DNA of 64,000 nt from Brachyspira sp949287565 (GTDB taxonomy: Bacteria; Spirochaetota; Brachyspiria; Brachyspirales; Brachyspiraceae): assembly GCF_036997615.1 (NCBI RefSeq), contig NZ_JAWLQA010000009.1; one strand, 5' to 3'. Positions 38,583 through 48,947 of the stretch are shown in pieces. A program made the position numbers and the translations under genes. The notes beneath the pieces are model-generated. The model was not told the origin of the DNA, did not search any database, and was given only the letters and a program-made list of their open reading frames with translations. Each line of letters starts with the position of its first letter. The stretch's first letter is position 1.

Positions 38583-40658
38583 ATGAAAAAAGTTATTGCA
38601 TTTATATTGCTACTATATTTCCCATTATTTTCCCAAAATAGCATAACATTTCCAGATTATATAGAAGATTTACAAACTAAATCTCCTAAAAAATCTATAG
38701 ATTGGTTTAAGAAAAATTCTTATTCTGATGAATATGGTGTAAATGAATATGTATTTGATTTTTATAGAGGTGTAAGCAGATATTTATCATTCGTAAAATT
38801 TGGAAGTGCTAGAACAGAGGTTAATAGGGCAGCTAGTGATTTTAGAAAAGCTTTAGAATTGCCTAATGATCCTGTATATTCTTACAATGATAGAGCTTTC
38901 CTATATTTAGGCGGAATACTTACAATACTACCTGGTGATAAAGAATTACCTGCTAGGATATTTAAATACTATGCTGATAATTGCAAAACTTCTAATCCTC
39001 ATTATCCTACAGCAATATATTGGAGTATGTATTTAAGTTATATTACTCCTATGGTTTACGAAAGTTATTATGAAACTTTAAATATACTATCTAAAAATCC
39101 TAATAATAAGATATATGATTACTTTTCAGGGGAGAATAAACCTATAAATGAAATGATGAAGAAATTAAAATCTCCTCAAGATATGACTCAGAAGGTTTAT
39201 GAATGGACTACTTCCAATATGGACGTTTATACATTAATAAAAAATTCTATTCCTATACTTCCGGAAGAAGAAGGACTTTCTGTATTTACTGCACAAAAAT
39301 TCGATACTTTTGAAAGATATTCTCCTACTAAAAATATTGATGAAATAGAGAAAGAAATAGAAAAAAATGAAGAGGTTGAAGAAGATTTAGTAAAAACAGA
39401 AATAGCCCCAGAAGAAAAAGAAGAATTGGATGAGCTTCAGGATATAGCTAAAAGAGAAAAAACTCCCGAAAATGCTTCTAATAGAAAAATACCTTCTATA
39501 GAAAAAGAAATAGTTGATGAAATAGTTATAGATGACCCTAAAACTATTGAATATAAGACTAATATATTAAGAGGCACAAAAGAGGAGAAAGATATTCCTG
39601 AACCTACAAATATAGAAACAGAAATTGAAGATAAACCTTTATACCCATTAACTATTTTAATAGATAAAAGCCCTAATAATGGTCCTATAGGTGTTGATAT
39701 AGAAGATTATTCATTCAATACAGAAGTTTCTACTAACTTTGTTATAGAGGTTTCTGAAGGAATGTATGAGGCTTATATCTCTTTTGGAGATAAACTGTAT
39801 ACTAATGCAGTAAAAGTAGAAAAAGATAAATATAATCTATTTTCTATAATAATAAAAGATCATACTACTACTACAAATGATATAGATAGCTTAAAAGAAG
39901 AGATAAAAGAAGAATTAATTGATGGAGATGGAGAAGAAGAAAAAGAAGAAGTAGTAGTAGAAGAAAAGCAAGAAGATGTTTCAGTAACAGTAGGAAAAGA
40001 AAATACACCTGTTAATAGATACGATGGAAATGCTGAAAATACTAGAAATATAATAAGAGAGGTATTATCTAGACCCGCTAAAGTAGCAACAGAATGGTTT
40101 AATACAAATCCTTATAATGAATATATGGGAATATCCGTAGAAGAATACACATATTATAGAGGAGTTGCATATTATTCAAGATTTTTAAATGAAGGAAGAA
40201 GATCTGCAGAATTCGCTGCTCAGGCCAAATCAGATTTGACATTCGCATATAATAAAAAAGATAATTCTAATCTTTTGATGAGAACAAGACTTTATTTAGG
40301 TGCTGTTAACTTATTTGCTTATAATGATTTATATGAAGCTGATAAGATGTTTGCTGAAGTTGGTTCTTCTTTATCTGAAGATCATAGATATTATCCTACT
40401 GTTCTTTACTGGAGAAGCAAAATAGGTGTTGCAGATACTGCTAAATTGGAAGAGTTTTCAAAAATATTATCATCAAAACCAAAAAATACTCAAATATTAG
40501 ATTATTCTTCTACAATGTTTAAAGATTTATCAGTTATGCCTTCTTATGAAGAAAAAATAACAGGCATTAGAGCTGTAGGAAAGTCAAAACCTATATATGA
40601 GCCTCCAAAGAATGCATCTAAGGCTGGAAGTACTAAAACTCAGGAAGTTTTAAATTAA
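38583..40658 (+). CDS. Exported protein with an internal duplication and acidic centre
   Basis: 691 residues beginning with a typical signal peptide (MKKVIAFILLLYFPLFSQ), so probably periplasmic or outer-membrane associated. Two homologous helical halves (about residues 30-215 and 490-650) share the pattern KSxxWFxxNxYxxxYGxxxxEYxxxYRGVxxYxxF ... RLYLGxxxL ... HYPTxxYW; they look TPR-like. The centre (about 240-345 and 440-475) is rich in Glu and Lys (EEEKEEVVVEEK) and contains a predicted beta segment around residues 350-425. CGGAG lies before the ATG. hisS follows 27 bp downstream, likely in one transcript. Function unknown; it diverges from the giant gene and may share its regulation. Confidence 0.75.
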   Translation: MKKVIAFILLLYFPLFSQNSITFPDYIEDLQTKSPKKSIDWFKKNSYSDEYGVNEYVFDFYRGVSRYLSFVKFGSARTEVNRAASDFRKALELPNDPVYSYNDRAFLYLGGILTILPGDKELPARIFKYYADNCKTSNPHYPTAIYWSMYLSYITPMVYESYYETLNILSKNPNNKIYDYFSGENKPINEMMKKLKSPQDMTQKVYEWTTSNMDVYTLIKNSIPILPEEEGLSVFTAQKFDTFERYSPTKNIDEIEKEIEKNEEVEEDLVKTEIAPEEKEELDELQDIAKREKTPENASNRKIPSIEKEIVDEIVIDDPKTIEYKTNILRGTKEEKDIPEPTNIETEIEDKPLYPLTILIDKSPNNGPIGVDIEDYSFNTEVSTNFVIEVSEGMYEAYISFGDKLYTNAVKVEKDKYNLFSIIIKDHTTTTNDIDSLKEEIKEELIDGDGEEEKEEVVVEEKQEDVSVTVGKENTPVNRYDGNAENTRNIIREVLSRPAKVATEWFNTNPYNEYMGISVEEYTYYRGVAYYSRFLNEGRRSAEFAAQAKSDLTFAYNKKDNSNLLMRTRLYLGAVNLFAYNDLYEADKMFAEVGSSLSEDHRYYPTVLYWRSKIGVADTAKLEEFSKILSSKPKNTQILDYSSTMFKDLSVMPSYEEKITGIRAVGKSKPIYEPPKNASKAGSTKTQEVLN

Positions 40659-40685
40659 AAAAATAAATAATTAGGACTAGTAAAT

Positions 40686-41936
40686 ATGTTAGATATAAAA
40701 AAACCTAGAGGTACAAACGATTTTTTCTATGATTCTTCTAAAAGACTCGAATATATAGAAAATAAAATAAAAAATATAGTAAAACTTTATGGCTATGGCA
40801 GAATAAGAACGCCTTTATTTGAGTATACAGACCTTTTCACTAGAGGAATAGGAGAGGGTACTGATATAGTAGGAAAAGAGATGTTTACCTTTGAAGATAG
40901 AGGCGGAAGATCCCTTACTTTAAGGCCTGAAGGTACTGCTTCTGTAGCTCGTGCCTATGTTGAAAACTCTATGCAAAATGAGTTTGCTATAAATAAATTA
41001 TTTTATTTAGGCACTATGTATAGGGCAGAACGTCCTCAAAAGGGAAGATACAGAGAATTTAATCAGTTCGGAGTTGAGTGCATAGGAAATTCTTCTCCTT
41101 TGATAGATGCTGAAATCATACTTCTAAATATAAATGTACTAAAAGAATTTGGCATTGATGATGTTAATCTTCTAATAAATACTGTAGGATGTTCTAAATG
41201 TAAGCCTTCTTATAATAATGCTTTAAAAGAGGCTATTGGAAACAAAAAAGATCAACTCTGTGAAACTTGTCAAAAAAGATATGAAGGCAATATATTAAGA
41301 ATATTAGACTGCAAAAATGAAAAATGCAAAGAAACAATAAAAGATATACCAAAATTCTATGATTATGTATGCGATGAATGTAAAGAGCATTTTGATAAAT
41401 TATGCGAAGAACTCACAAGAATAGGACAGAAATTTACTGTTGATCCTATGCTTGTTAGGGGCTTAGATTATTATACAAAAACCGCTTTTGAAGTTCAAAC
41501 AAATGCTTTAGGGGCTCAAAGTGCCATACTTGGAGGTGGAAGATATGATAATTTGATTGGTATTTTCAATAATGGAAAAGATGTTCCAGCTGTTGGAAGT
41601 GCTATGGGTATAGAAAGACTTCTTCTTGTATTAGAAAATCAAAATAATATCATAACTGACAGGCTTGATGCTTATATTGTGGCATTTAAAGAAACTGAAA
41701 ATGAGGTTTTAAAAATTATGCAGACTTTAAGAGCTAATAATATAAGCTGCGATTACGATTTTGCTGTGAAATCTATTAAAAGTCAATTCAAATCCGCTAA
41801 CAAAAGAAATGCTAAATATGCTGTTGTGCTTGGAGAAGATGAATTCAAAAGAGGCATGTGCAAATTAAAAAATATGGACAGCGGCGAAGAAAAAGAAATA
41901 TCTATAAATGATATACATAACAATATAGAAAAATAA
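40686..41936 (+). CDS. hisS: Histidine-tRNA ligase
   Basis: Class II aminoacyl-tRNA synthetase charging tRNA-His. 416 residues, the normal bacterial length. Motifs: KPRGTNDF at the N-terminus, motif 2 region TLRPEGTASVAR and YRAERPQKGRYREFNQFG, the histidine-specific VRGLDYYTKTAFEV, and motif 3 region AILGGGRYDNLIG ... GSAMGIERL. An insertion has four CxxC-type or similar cysteine pairs (CSKCK, CETC, CKNEKC, CDEC), which suggests metal binding. AGGA precedes the start. It sits 27 bp after the duplicated exported protein gene and 77 bp before mltG. Confidence 0.97.
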   Translation: MLDIKKPRGTNDFFYDSSKRLEYIENKIKNIVKLYGYGRIRTPLFEYTDLFTRGIGEGTDIVGKEMFTFEDRGGRSLTLRPEGTASVARAYVENSMQNEFAINKLFYLGTMYRAERPQKGRYREFNQFGVECIGNSSPLIDAEIILLNINVLKEFGIDDVNLLINTVGCSKCKPSYNNALKEAIGNKKDQLCETCQKRYEGNILRILDCKNEKCKETIKDIPKFYDYVCDECKEHFDKLCEELTRIGQKFTVDPMLVRGLDYYTKTAFEVQTNALGAQSAILGGGRYDNLIGIFNNGKDVPAVGSAMGIERLLLVLENQNNIITDRLDAYIVAFKETENEVLKIMQTLRANNISCDYDFAVKSIKSQFKSANKRNAKYAVVLGEDEFKRGMCKLKNMDSGEEKEISINDIHNNIEK

Positions 41937-42013
41937 TTATGTCAAAAATTATTACATATTGTATTATCATTTGTTTTATCTAAAAACAATTACATAATAA
42001 AAATGAGAAAATT

Positions 42014-43021
42014 ATGAAAAAATTATTTATTATATTAATTATACTTGTTGCTATAGTATCCGCTTCATCTGTGGCATTCATTCAGTATATGATTAGTCCT
42101 ATTAGCGGAGATAATGAAAAAGTATACTTTGAAATAAAACAGGGTGAAGGTGCTTCAACTATAGCTAATAAATTGGAATTGCAGGGGCTTATTAGAAATT
42201 CTAAAGTTTTTCTTGTATTTGCTAAATATCTTAAATATGATAGAAAACTTTTAAGCGGCTATTATGAAGTTAGCAGAAATATGAATATGATAGATATCAT
42301 GAAGCATCTTAATAGCGGAAAACAGGCTATGGTAAGACTAACTATACCTGAAGGAAAAAATATTTATGAAATAGGAACTTATTTAGAATCTCAGGGCTTT
42401 ACTACTAAAAAAGAATTTTTGGAAGTTTGCCATGATAAAGAGATATTAAAAAAATATAATATTCCTTCCGATAGCGTTGAGGGTTATATATTTCCTTCTA
42501 CTTACTATATAGTTAAAGGAAATCCAACTAAAATATTAGTTATGTATATGATAGATTCTCTTTTCAAACAATTTCCTGATTTAGAGGAAAGAGCCAAGAA
42601 AATGGGAAGAAATGTTCATGAAATACTAACTATGGCTTCAATAGTAGAAAAAGAGATGGGACCTCTTGATGACCCTAAATTAATATCATCTGCTTATTAT
42701 AATCGTTTGAAAATAGATAAAAGATTAGAGGCTGATCCTACAACAATATATGCTATGACTTTGGTAAAAGGTGATTATATAGAAAAGCCAAATCTTAAAT
42801 ATGCTGATTTACGTATGGAACACCCTTATAATACATATAAAAATACAGGACTTCCTCCTGGACCTATATGTTCATCTGGTGCTAAAGCTATAGAAGCAGC
42901 ATTAGATCCAGCAGATACTGATTATATTTTCTTTGTAGCAGACGGAACAGGAAAACATGCATTCTCTGTTACTTATGAAGAACATGTGGAAAATATTAAC
43001 AGATATATTTTTAAAAAGTAA
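42014..43021 (+). CDS. mltG: Endolytic murein transglycosylase MltG
   Basis: Inner-membrane enzyme that cuts nascent glycan strands and so helps end peptidoglycan polymerisation. 335 residues: one N-terminal membrane helix (about 5-24), a LysM-like segment (QGEGASTIANKLELQGLI), then the YceG/MltG catalytic domain with TMASIVEKEMG holding the expected catalytic Glu, and EADPTTIYA and NTYKNTGLPPGPI near the end, all typical of the family. A weak GAGAAA lies before the start. The restriction gene begins 14 bp downstream with a poor ribosome binding site and may be read from the same transcript. Confidence 0.95.
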   Translation: MKKLFIILIILVAIVSASSVAFIQYMISPISGDNEKVYFEIKQGEGASTIANKLELQGLIRNSKVFLVFAKYLKYDRKLLSGYYEVSRNMNMIDIMKHLNSGKQAMVRLTIPEGKNIYEIGTYLESQGFTTKKEFLEVCHDKEILKKYNIPSDSVEGYIFPSTYYIVKGNPTKILVMYMIDSLFKQFPDLEERAKKMGRNVHEILTMASIVEKEMGPLDDPKLISSAYYNRLKIDKRLEADPTTIYAMTLVKGDYIEKPNLKYADLRMEHPYNTYKNTGLPPGPICSSGAKAIEAALDPADTDYIFFVADGTGKHAFSVTYEEHVENINRYIFKK

Positions 43022-43035
43022 GTTGGATACATATA

Positions 43036-45891
43036 ATGTTTTACTCAATAATCGAGAAATCCAGAGATATATGGTATCTGTCTAATGATTGTAAAATAAA
43101 GTATTTTATCAGCTATATTGAAAATAAAAATAAATTAAGAAATATTCAAATAGATGCAATAAAAACTTATTTATTTTTAAAAATAGAATGCTGTAATAGA
43201 CCATTATGGGAATTATTTTTTGAAGGTAAATTTAATAATATATTGAATATTGAAGATATAGAATTGAAAGAAGATTTCAGGAAATATCTTTTAACCAATC
43301 CTTCTGCTCTTTCATTGTATCAATATGCTTTATTTCAAAAGGATATCAAAGAAAAAAATAATTTAGAAAATGAAATCAAAAAAAATTATAAATATTTAGA
43401 TTATAAAAAAATTTTTCAGGAAATATTTTACAAAGTAGATTATACAGATTATTTATTTAGTTTACCTATGGGAGCAGGTAAAACATTTTTAATGGCATGC
43501 TTTATATATATAGATTTATATTTTTCTATAAATGAACCTGATAATAAAATATTTTCTCATAATTTCTTAATATTAGCACCATCAGGATTAAAAAGCTCCA
43601 TTATACCAAGTCTAAAAACTATAGAAAATTTTGATATATCTTGGTTAATACCAGAACCAGCTGCAAGTAAGGTAAAAAAATTAATTAAATTTGAAATTTT
43701 AGATGAAAATAAATCATCAAGTAAAAGTAATAAAATTATAAATCCTAATGCAAGAAAAATAACTTATTATGAACCTTTAAATGAATTAGCAGGATTAATA
43801 GCAATTACTAATGCTGAAAAAGTCATTTTAAACAAATTGGATAAAAGCAAATATAAATTAGATTTTAATGAATCTTATGAAGAAGAATATAATGATGCCA
43901 ATGAATTAAGAGCAGTTATAGGGAAAATACCAAATCTTTCTATATACATAGATGAAGTGCATCATGCTGTAGATGAAGATATAAAATTAAGATATGTTGT
44001 TAATAATTGGACTTCTAAGGGAACTATTAATTCTGTTATAGGTTTTTCCGGTACTCCATATATAAATAAAAGTGAAAAAATAGAGATATCTAACTCTTTT
44101 TTTATTAACAGCAAAGAAATAACAAATACTGTTTACTATTATCCTTTGCATAAAGGAATAGGAAAATTCTTAAAAGTTCCTAAAGTAGAAATATCTAGTT
44201 CTAATGATAGGCTTGATATAATAGATAATGCATTAAGAAATTTTTTAGATAAATATAAAGATAAGGTTTATAGTGATGGAACAATAGCAAAACTTGCTAT
44301 TTACTGTGGAAATATAGAAGTTTTAGAAGAAATTATATATCCAAAAGTTGTTGAAATTCTAAACGAGTACAATATTAATAGTAATGAAACTGTATTAAAA
44401 TATCATAAAGGAAATAAAAATTATAAAGAACCTGAAAATTCTCAGATGGAGTTTAATCTTTTAGATAATCCTATTTCTAAGAAACGTATTATTTTATTAG
44501 TGCAAATTGGTAAAGAAGGCTGGGATTGTAAAAGTTTGACAGGAGTTGTTTTATCTCAAAAAAAGGACTGTCCTGAAAATATGGTTCTTCAAACCAGCTG
44601 CAGATGTTTAAGACAAATTAATAAAAATGAAGAAGAAACAGCATTGATATATTTAAATAAAGAAAATGCCCAAATATTAAAAAGTCAGCTGTCTAAAGAA
44701 CATCATATAAGTATAAATGAATTTCAGACATCTAATAGATATTTAAATGAAATAACAGTTAAACGTTATAATAGAATGGATAAAATTAAAATTCCACCTA
44801 TAGATTTTTATCAGTTATCTGTGAGTTATGATATATCTGAATTAGAAAAAAAAGATACAAAAAAATTAATATTAAACTCATATAACAATTGTAGCCATTA
44901 TGATACAGTGGAAACTTCAGACTTTTCTTTTAAAGAAATAAGTACGCATATTATAAAAAAAGAAAATACTAAAAATGCTGATTTGAATTTATGGATTTAT
45001 AATATATCTAAAAAAAGTTTTAATATTTTATCTATTGAAAAATTAATGTATTATTATAATGAATTAAAAGAAGTATTTGATAATATTACTATTATAAAAA
45101 ATGATAATTTATATTTCAAGGCTGATTATGATATAAACAAAGTAGAATCTAATATTATTAAAAGTTTCTTTGATAAAAGGAAATTGATATCAAAAGAAGA
45201 AATAATTAAAGAAGAAGCTCAGCTTCTTATAGTTAAGAATTTTACCTCAGAATTAAAAACGGATAGTTTTGATAATTTACTTCCTCATAATAATGAAGAG
45301 ATAGAAAAAATTATTTATGAAGATAATAATGAATTAGTTTTGACAGAAAAAGATAAACAATTAATAGAGGAGTTAAAGAAAACAGGAAATGCTGATATAG
45401 CTAAGTTAATGGAAAATAAAAAAACACCTCATAAATATAAAGATAAAACTTATCATTATATACCATATAAAACTGACAGTAGATTTGAAATAAAATTCTT
45501 TAATATGATTGTTTCATTGGATATATTTCATTCTTATAATTTAGAAATATATTATAATGGAGATGATATTTTAACAGATTTTAAAATAAAAACATATAAA
45601 AAAACTAACAATAATTGGAAATATATTGGTTTGTATGTACCTGATTTTTTGATAATTAAAAGAGAAAATTCTGAAATCAAAAAAATACTCATAGCAGAAA
45701 CTAAAGGAGAAATATATTCATACTCTTTTAATGATAAAAAAGAATTTATGAAAGACTTTATTATAAATAATAATAAAAAATTTAATTATAATAGATTTGA
45801 ATTTTTATATTTGGAAGATAGTATGAAAGATGATGAATTAAAAAATAATATAATAGAAAAAATTCAAGTATTTTTTGGGGAGAATAATTAA
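43036..45891 (+). CDS. res: Type III restriction enzyme, helicase-nuclease (Res) subunit
   Basis: 951 residues. A superfamily 2 helicase core has Walker A PMGAGKT near residue 145, DEVHH (DExH box) near 304, SGTPY of motif III-like position near 338, IGKEGWDCKSL near 492 and QTSCRCLRQ (motif VI type) near 515. The C-terminus carries a PD-(D/E)xK nuclease pattern: PDFLI near 868 and AETKGE near 888. This order is that of type III Res subunits, which translocate or slide on DNA and cut next to unmethylated sites together with Mod. The gene overlaps mod by one base. The usual order is mod-res; here it is res-mod. Type ISP or another DEAD-helicase R-M class is a less likely alternative. Confidence 0.88.
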   Translation: MFYSIIEKSRDIWYLSNDCKIKYFISYIENKNKLRNIQIDAIKTYLFLKIECCNRPLWELFFEGKFNNILNIEDIELKEDFRKYLLTNPSALSLYQYALFQKDIKEKNNLENEIKKNYKYLDYKKIFQEIFYKVDYTDYLFSLPMGAGKTFLMACFIYIDLYFSINEPDNKIFSHNFLILAPSGLKSSIIPSLKTIENFDISWLIPEPAASKVKKLIKFEILDENKSSSKSNKIINPNARKITYYEPLNELAGLIAITNAEKVILNKLDKSKYKLDFNESYEEEYNDANELRAVIGKIPNLSIYIDEVHHAVDEDIKLRYVVNNWTSKGTINSVIGFSGTPYINKSEKIEISNSFFINSKEITNTVYYYPLHKGIGKFLKVPKVEISSSNDRLDIIDNALRNFLDKYKDKVYSDGTIAKLAIYCGNIEVLEEIIYPKVVEILNEYNINSNETVLKYHKGNKNYKEPENSQMEFNLLDNPISKKRIILLVQIGKEGWDCKSLTGVVLSQKKDCPENMVLQTSCRCLRQINKNEEETALIYLNKENAQILKSQLSKEHHISINEFQTSNRYLNEITVKRYNRMDKIKIPPIDFYQLSVSYDISELEKKDTKKLILNSYNNCSHYDTVETSDFSFKEISTHIIKKENTKNADLNLWIYNISKKSFNILSIEKLMYYYNELKEVFDNITIIKNDNLYFKADYDINKVESNIIKSFFDKRKLISKEEIIKEEAQLLIVKNFTSELKTDSFDNLLPHNNEEIEKIIYEDNNELVLTEKDKQLIEELKKTGNADIAKLMENKKTPHKYKDKTYHYIPYKTDSRFEIKFFNMIVSLDIFHSYNLEIYYNGDDILTDFKIKTYKKTNNNWKYIGLYVPDFLIIKRENSEIKKILIAETKGEIYSYSFNDKKEFMKDFIINNNKKFNYNRFEFLYLEDSMKDDELKNNIIEKIQVFFGENN

Positions 45892-47747
45892 TGCCTGTAA
45901 AATATATACCTTATTATCCAGACCCTATAGAAGGTCAGGCTATTTTAGATAATTTTTCAAGAACATTAAAATATAAAGATAGTTATGAAGTAAAAAATAA
46001 ATTAAAAAGAGGTATGCCTTTTTATGAATTAGAAAAAATTGAACAGGTAGGCAGCAATAAAAATAATAATATGCTTATACGAGGAGAATGTTTATCAGCC
46101 TGCGCATATTTGAAAGATAAAAATATTAAAGTTGATTTAGTATATATAGATCCTCCTTTTGCAAGCGGAGCTAATTATGCTAAAAAAATATATTTAAGAC
46201 AAAATCCAACAATAGCAGAAAAAGTATTAGAAAAAGAACAAGAATTGAAAAATGGCAAAGAATTAGATTTAGAAGAAATAAGAAGATTTGAAGAAAATAT
46301 GTATGGAGATATATGGCGTAAAGAGGATTATCTTAATTGGATGTATGAAAACCTAAGTGCTATAAAAAGCATTATGAGTGATACTGCTTCTATATATGTA
46401 CATCTTGATTGGCATATAGGACACTATGTAAAAATATTAATGGACGAAATATTTGGCGAAGAAAATTTTATAAATGAGATTATTTGGTGTTATACAGGAC
46501 CTACTAATCAGAAAAATAATTTTCCACGAAAGCATGATACTATATTTTGGTACTCAAAGACAGATTTAAAAATAACTAATATAGAAAACATTAAGATACC
46601 TTATAAAAAACTATCTACAGGGACTAATAAAAAAGGAACTATATTTAAAGATAATTTTAATTTAAATTCTGATGGAAAAATTGTTGAAGATTGGTGGATA
46701 GATATTACACCAAGTGATAGATTACTTAACGAACAAAAAGATTATGCCACTCAGAAACCAGAAAAACTATTAGAAAGGATTATAAAAGCATCTTCTAATG
46801 AAAATATGATTGTGGCAGATTTCTTTGGAGGAAGCGGAGTTACTGCAGATGTAGCAAATAAACTTAATAGAAGATTTATACATGTGGATGTTGGAATAAA
46901 CAGTATACAAACAGCTAGAGACAGACTGATAGAAGATAAAGCAGAATTTGATATTTTAGAGATTAAAGACGGAGTTTCTTTATATAGAAATCCGCAACAG
47001 ACTGTGGATAAATTAAAGGCATTGATTAATGGGATAATAGAAGAAAATAGTTTAGATGATTTTTGGTTTGGTGCTATAATGGATTCTAAAAATGGACTTG
47101 TTCCTGTATATGTTCCTAATCTTATTGACAGTTCTTTTAAAATTATGGATTTAACTTTAATAAAAGAAATTATATATAAACATATTCCTAATCTTCATAA
47201 TGATATAAAAAAAGTCATTATTTATTATATTGATGCTGAAGATTTTGAGGATATTAACAAGTTTATAAAAGAAGATAATTCTACTTTAGTGGAAATTGAA
47301 TTTAAAGATTTAAAAGAATATTTAGATGATATTGTTGCTGAAGATTATGCTGAGTATACTATAAATAAAGTTTCTAAAGATTTATCAGGAACAGAATACC
47401 AAATTTCTATAAAAAAATTTATTAGCGACCGTGTAATTCAAAAAATAGAAAAATATAATCAAAATATTATTAATCAGTCTGCTAAAAGTGATAAAAAAAT
47501 ATCTACTATAAATATTAGCGATAATGGGCTAGAATTAATAGAATATATTTCACTTGACTGCAGTAATGATAATGGATTTTGGAAAAGTGATATTGAAATA
47601 AAAATTGATAAAGACAGTAAAGTTATATTAAATGGAAAAAATACAAAAGAATATTGGAATGGAAAAATTAATTCTGTCGATAAACCTTTAAGAATGAAGA
47701 TTAGAAATATTTGTGGTGATGAAAATATATACGTTCTTAATTTTTAG
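45891..47747 (+). CDS. mod: Type III DNA methyltransferase (Mod) subunit, adenine-specific type
   Basis: 618 residues. Motif IV DPPF (YIDPPFASGANY, near residue 86) comes before the AdoMet motif I FFGGSGVTADVA (near 311), the order of beta-class N6-adenine methyltransferases typical of type III Mod and related enzymes. The segment between holds a helical insertion and the probable target-recognition region (about 190-270). A C-terminal part of about 290 residues probably contacts Res. GGGGAG lies 8 nt before the ATG, which overlaps the res stop (TAATG). No homopolymer or tetranucleotide tract suggesting phase variation is visible in the coding region. Confidence 0.9.
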   Translation: MPVKYIPYYPDPIEGQAILDNFSRTLKYKDSYEVKNKLKRGMPFYELEKIEQVGSNKNNNMLIRGECLSACAYLKDKNIKVDLVYIDPPFASGANYAKKIYLRQNPTIAEKVLEKEQELKNGKELDLEEIRRFEENMYGDIWRKEDYLNWMYENLSAIKSIMSDTASIYVHLDWHIGHYVKILMDEIFGEENFINEIIWCYTGPTNQKNNFPRKHDTIFWYSKTDLKITNIENIKIPYKKLSTGTNKKGTIFKDNFNLNSDGKIVEDWWIDITPSDRLLNEQKDYATQKPEKLLERIIKASSNENMIVADFFGGSGVTADVANKLNRRFIHVDVGINSIQTARDRLIEDKAEFDILEIKDGVSLYRNPQQTVDKLKALINGIIEENSLDDFWFGAIMDSKNGLVPVYVPNLIDSSFKIMDLTLIKEIIYKHIPNLHNDIKKVIIYYIDAEDFEDINKFIKEDNSTLVEIEFKDLKEYLDDIVAEDYAEYTINKVSKDLSGTEYQISIKKFISDRVIQKIEKYNQNIINQSAKSDKKISTINISDNGLELIEYISLDCSNDNGFWKSDIEIKIDKDSKVILNGKNTKEYWNGKINSVDKPLRMKIRNICGDENIYVLNF

Positions 47748-47915
47748 TATCTTATTTTGCTTAGTATGTTTAAACTTTATAAAAGAGTCATTATGTTATA
47801 AGTAAAAATCAATTTTTATAGAAATTATTCTTAATATATAATAATATTATACTCATTCCAAAACTATTGATATATTTTTTAATAATTTGAAACAAGTATA
47901 ATATATAAATCAAAA

Positions 47916-48914
47916 TTACTTTCTTTTATTATCAACTAAACCCATTAAATTTCTTACTTCATACAATGTTTTTTCAGCTACTTCAGAAGCGTTTTTTGCT
48001 CCTTCTTTTAGTACATCATAAACATAGTCTTTATCATTAGAGTATTTATTTATATTTTCTCTTATAGGTGCTAATTCATTATTAATATTTTTAGCAAGCA
48101 TTCTCTTACATTGTACGCAGCCTATAGAAGCATTTTTACAGCCCTCACAAACTTCTTTCTGCTCATCTTCGCTTGAAAATATTTTATGATAACTATAAAC
48201 ATTACATATATCAGGATTGCCCGGATCTGTTTTAAGTTTTCTGTTAGTATCAGTCATAGCTTTCTGCATTATTAATTTTTCTGTTTCTTCTGCAGTTAAA
48301 GATAATGCTATATGGTTATTCAAAGACTTACTCATTTTATTTTGTCCGTCTAGTCCCAATATTCTCAATACTTTTCCATGATAAGTATCAGGTTCTTTGA
48401 AATATTCACCATATCTATTATTAAACTTTCTTACTATCATTCTTGTAAGCTCTACATGCTGTTCCTGATCCTCTCCAACAGGCACTATATCAGGATGATA
48501 AAGCAAGATATCAGCAGCCATTAAAGAAGGGTAGGTTAGAAGTGCTGCATTAATATTCTCAACATTCTTTCTAGATTTATCTTTATACTGAGTCATTCTT
48601 TCAAGCTCTGCCACAGGTATAATAGAATTAAATATCCAAGCTAATTCTGTATGTGCTCTTACATCTGACTGAACAAATATAGAACATTTATTTGGATCCA
48701 AACCGCATGCCAAATATTCAACGGCTGCATCCATTATTCTTTTTTGCATTTGAGAAACATCATATTCAACAGTTATAGCATGATAATCAACAATACAAAA
48801 AAATCCATAATAATCATTAAGTATATCAGCCCAATTCTTCAAAGCTCCAAGATAGTTCCCAATATGAAGAGAACCTGTCGGCTGTATTCCGCTTAACATA
48901 ATTTTCTTTGACAT
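47916..48914 (-). CDS. trpS: Tryptophan-tRNA ligase
   Basis: Class I synthetase charging tRNA-Trp. 332 residues, normal length. SGIQPTGSLHIGNYLGAL carries the HIGH-type motif (HIGN, residues 17-20), and KMSKS occurs near residue 193 (NKMSKSLNNH). A cysteine cluster near residue 260 (CEGCK, CVQCK) may bind metal, as seen in some TrpRS. GGAG lies before the ATG. It faces the type III R-M genes convergently, and a 111-bp tandem repeat begins 33 bases upstream of its start codon, so its promoter must lie inside or beyond the repeats. Confidence 0.97.
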   Translation of the reverse strand: MSKKIMLSGIQPTGSLHIGNYLGALKNWADILNDYYGFFCIVDYHAITVEYDVSQMQKRIMDAAVEYLACGLDPNKCSIFVQSDVRAHTELAWIFNSIIPVAELERMTQYKDKSRKNVENINAALLTYPSLMAADILLYHPDIVPVGEDQEQHVELTRMIVRKFNNRYGEYFKEPDTYHGKVLRILGLDGQNKMSKSLNNHIALSLTAEETEKLIMQKAMTDTNRKLKTDPGNPDICNVYSYHKIFSSEDEQKEVCEGCKNASIGCVQCKRMLAKNINNELAPIRENINKYSNDKDYVYDVLKEGAKNASEVAEKTLYEVRNLMGLVDNKRK

Positions 48915-48947
48915 ATTTCAGCTCCATTTAATTTTTTTTTCATTATT

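Noticed and set aside
45891..47747. Phase-variable mod gene
   Set aside because: Type III mod genes are often switched by long simple repeats, but no such tract is seen in this coding region or at its start.
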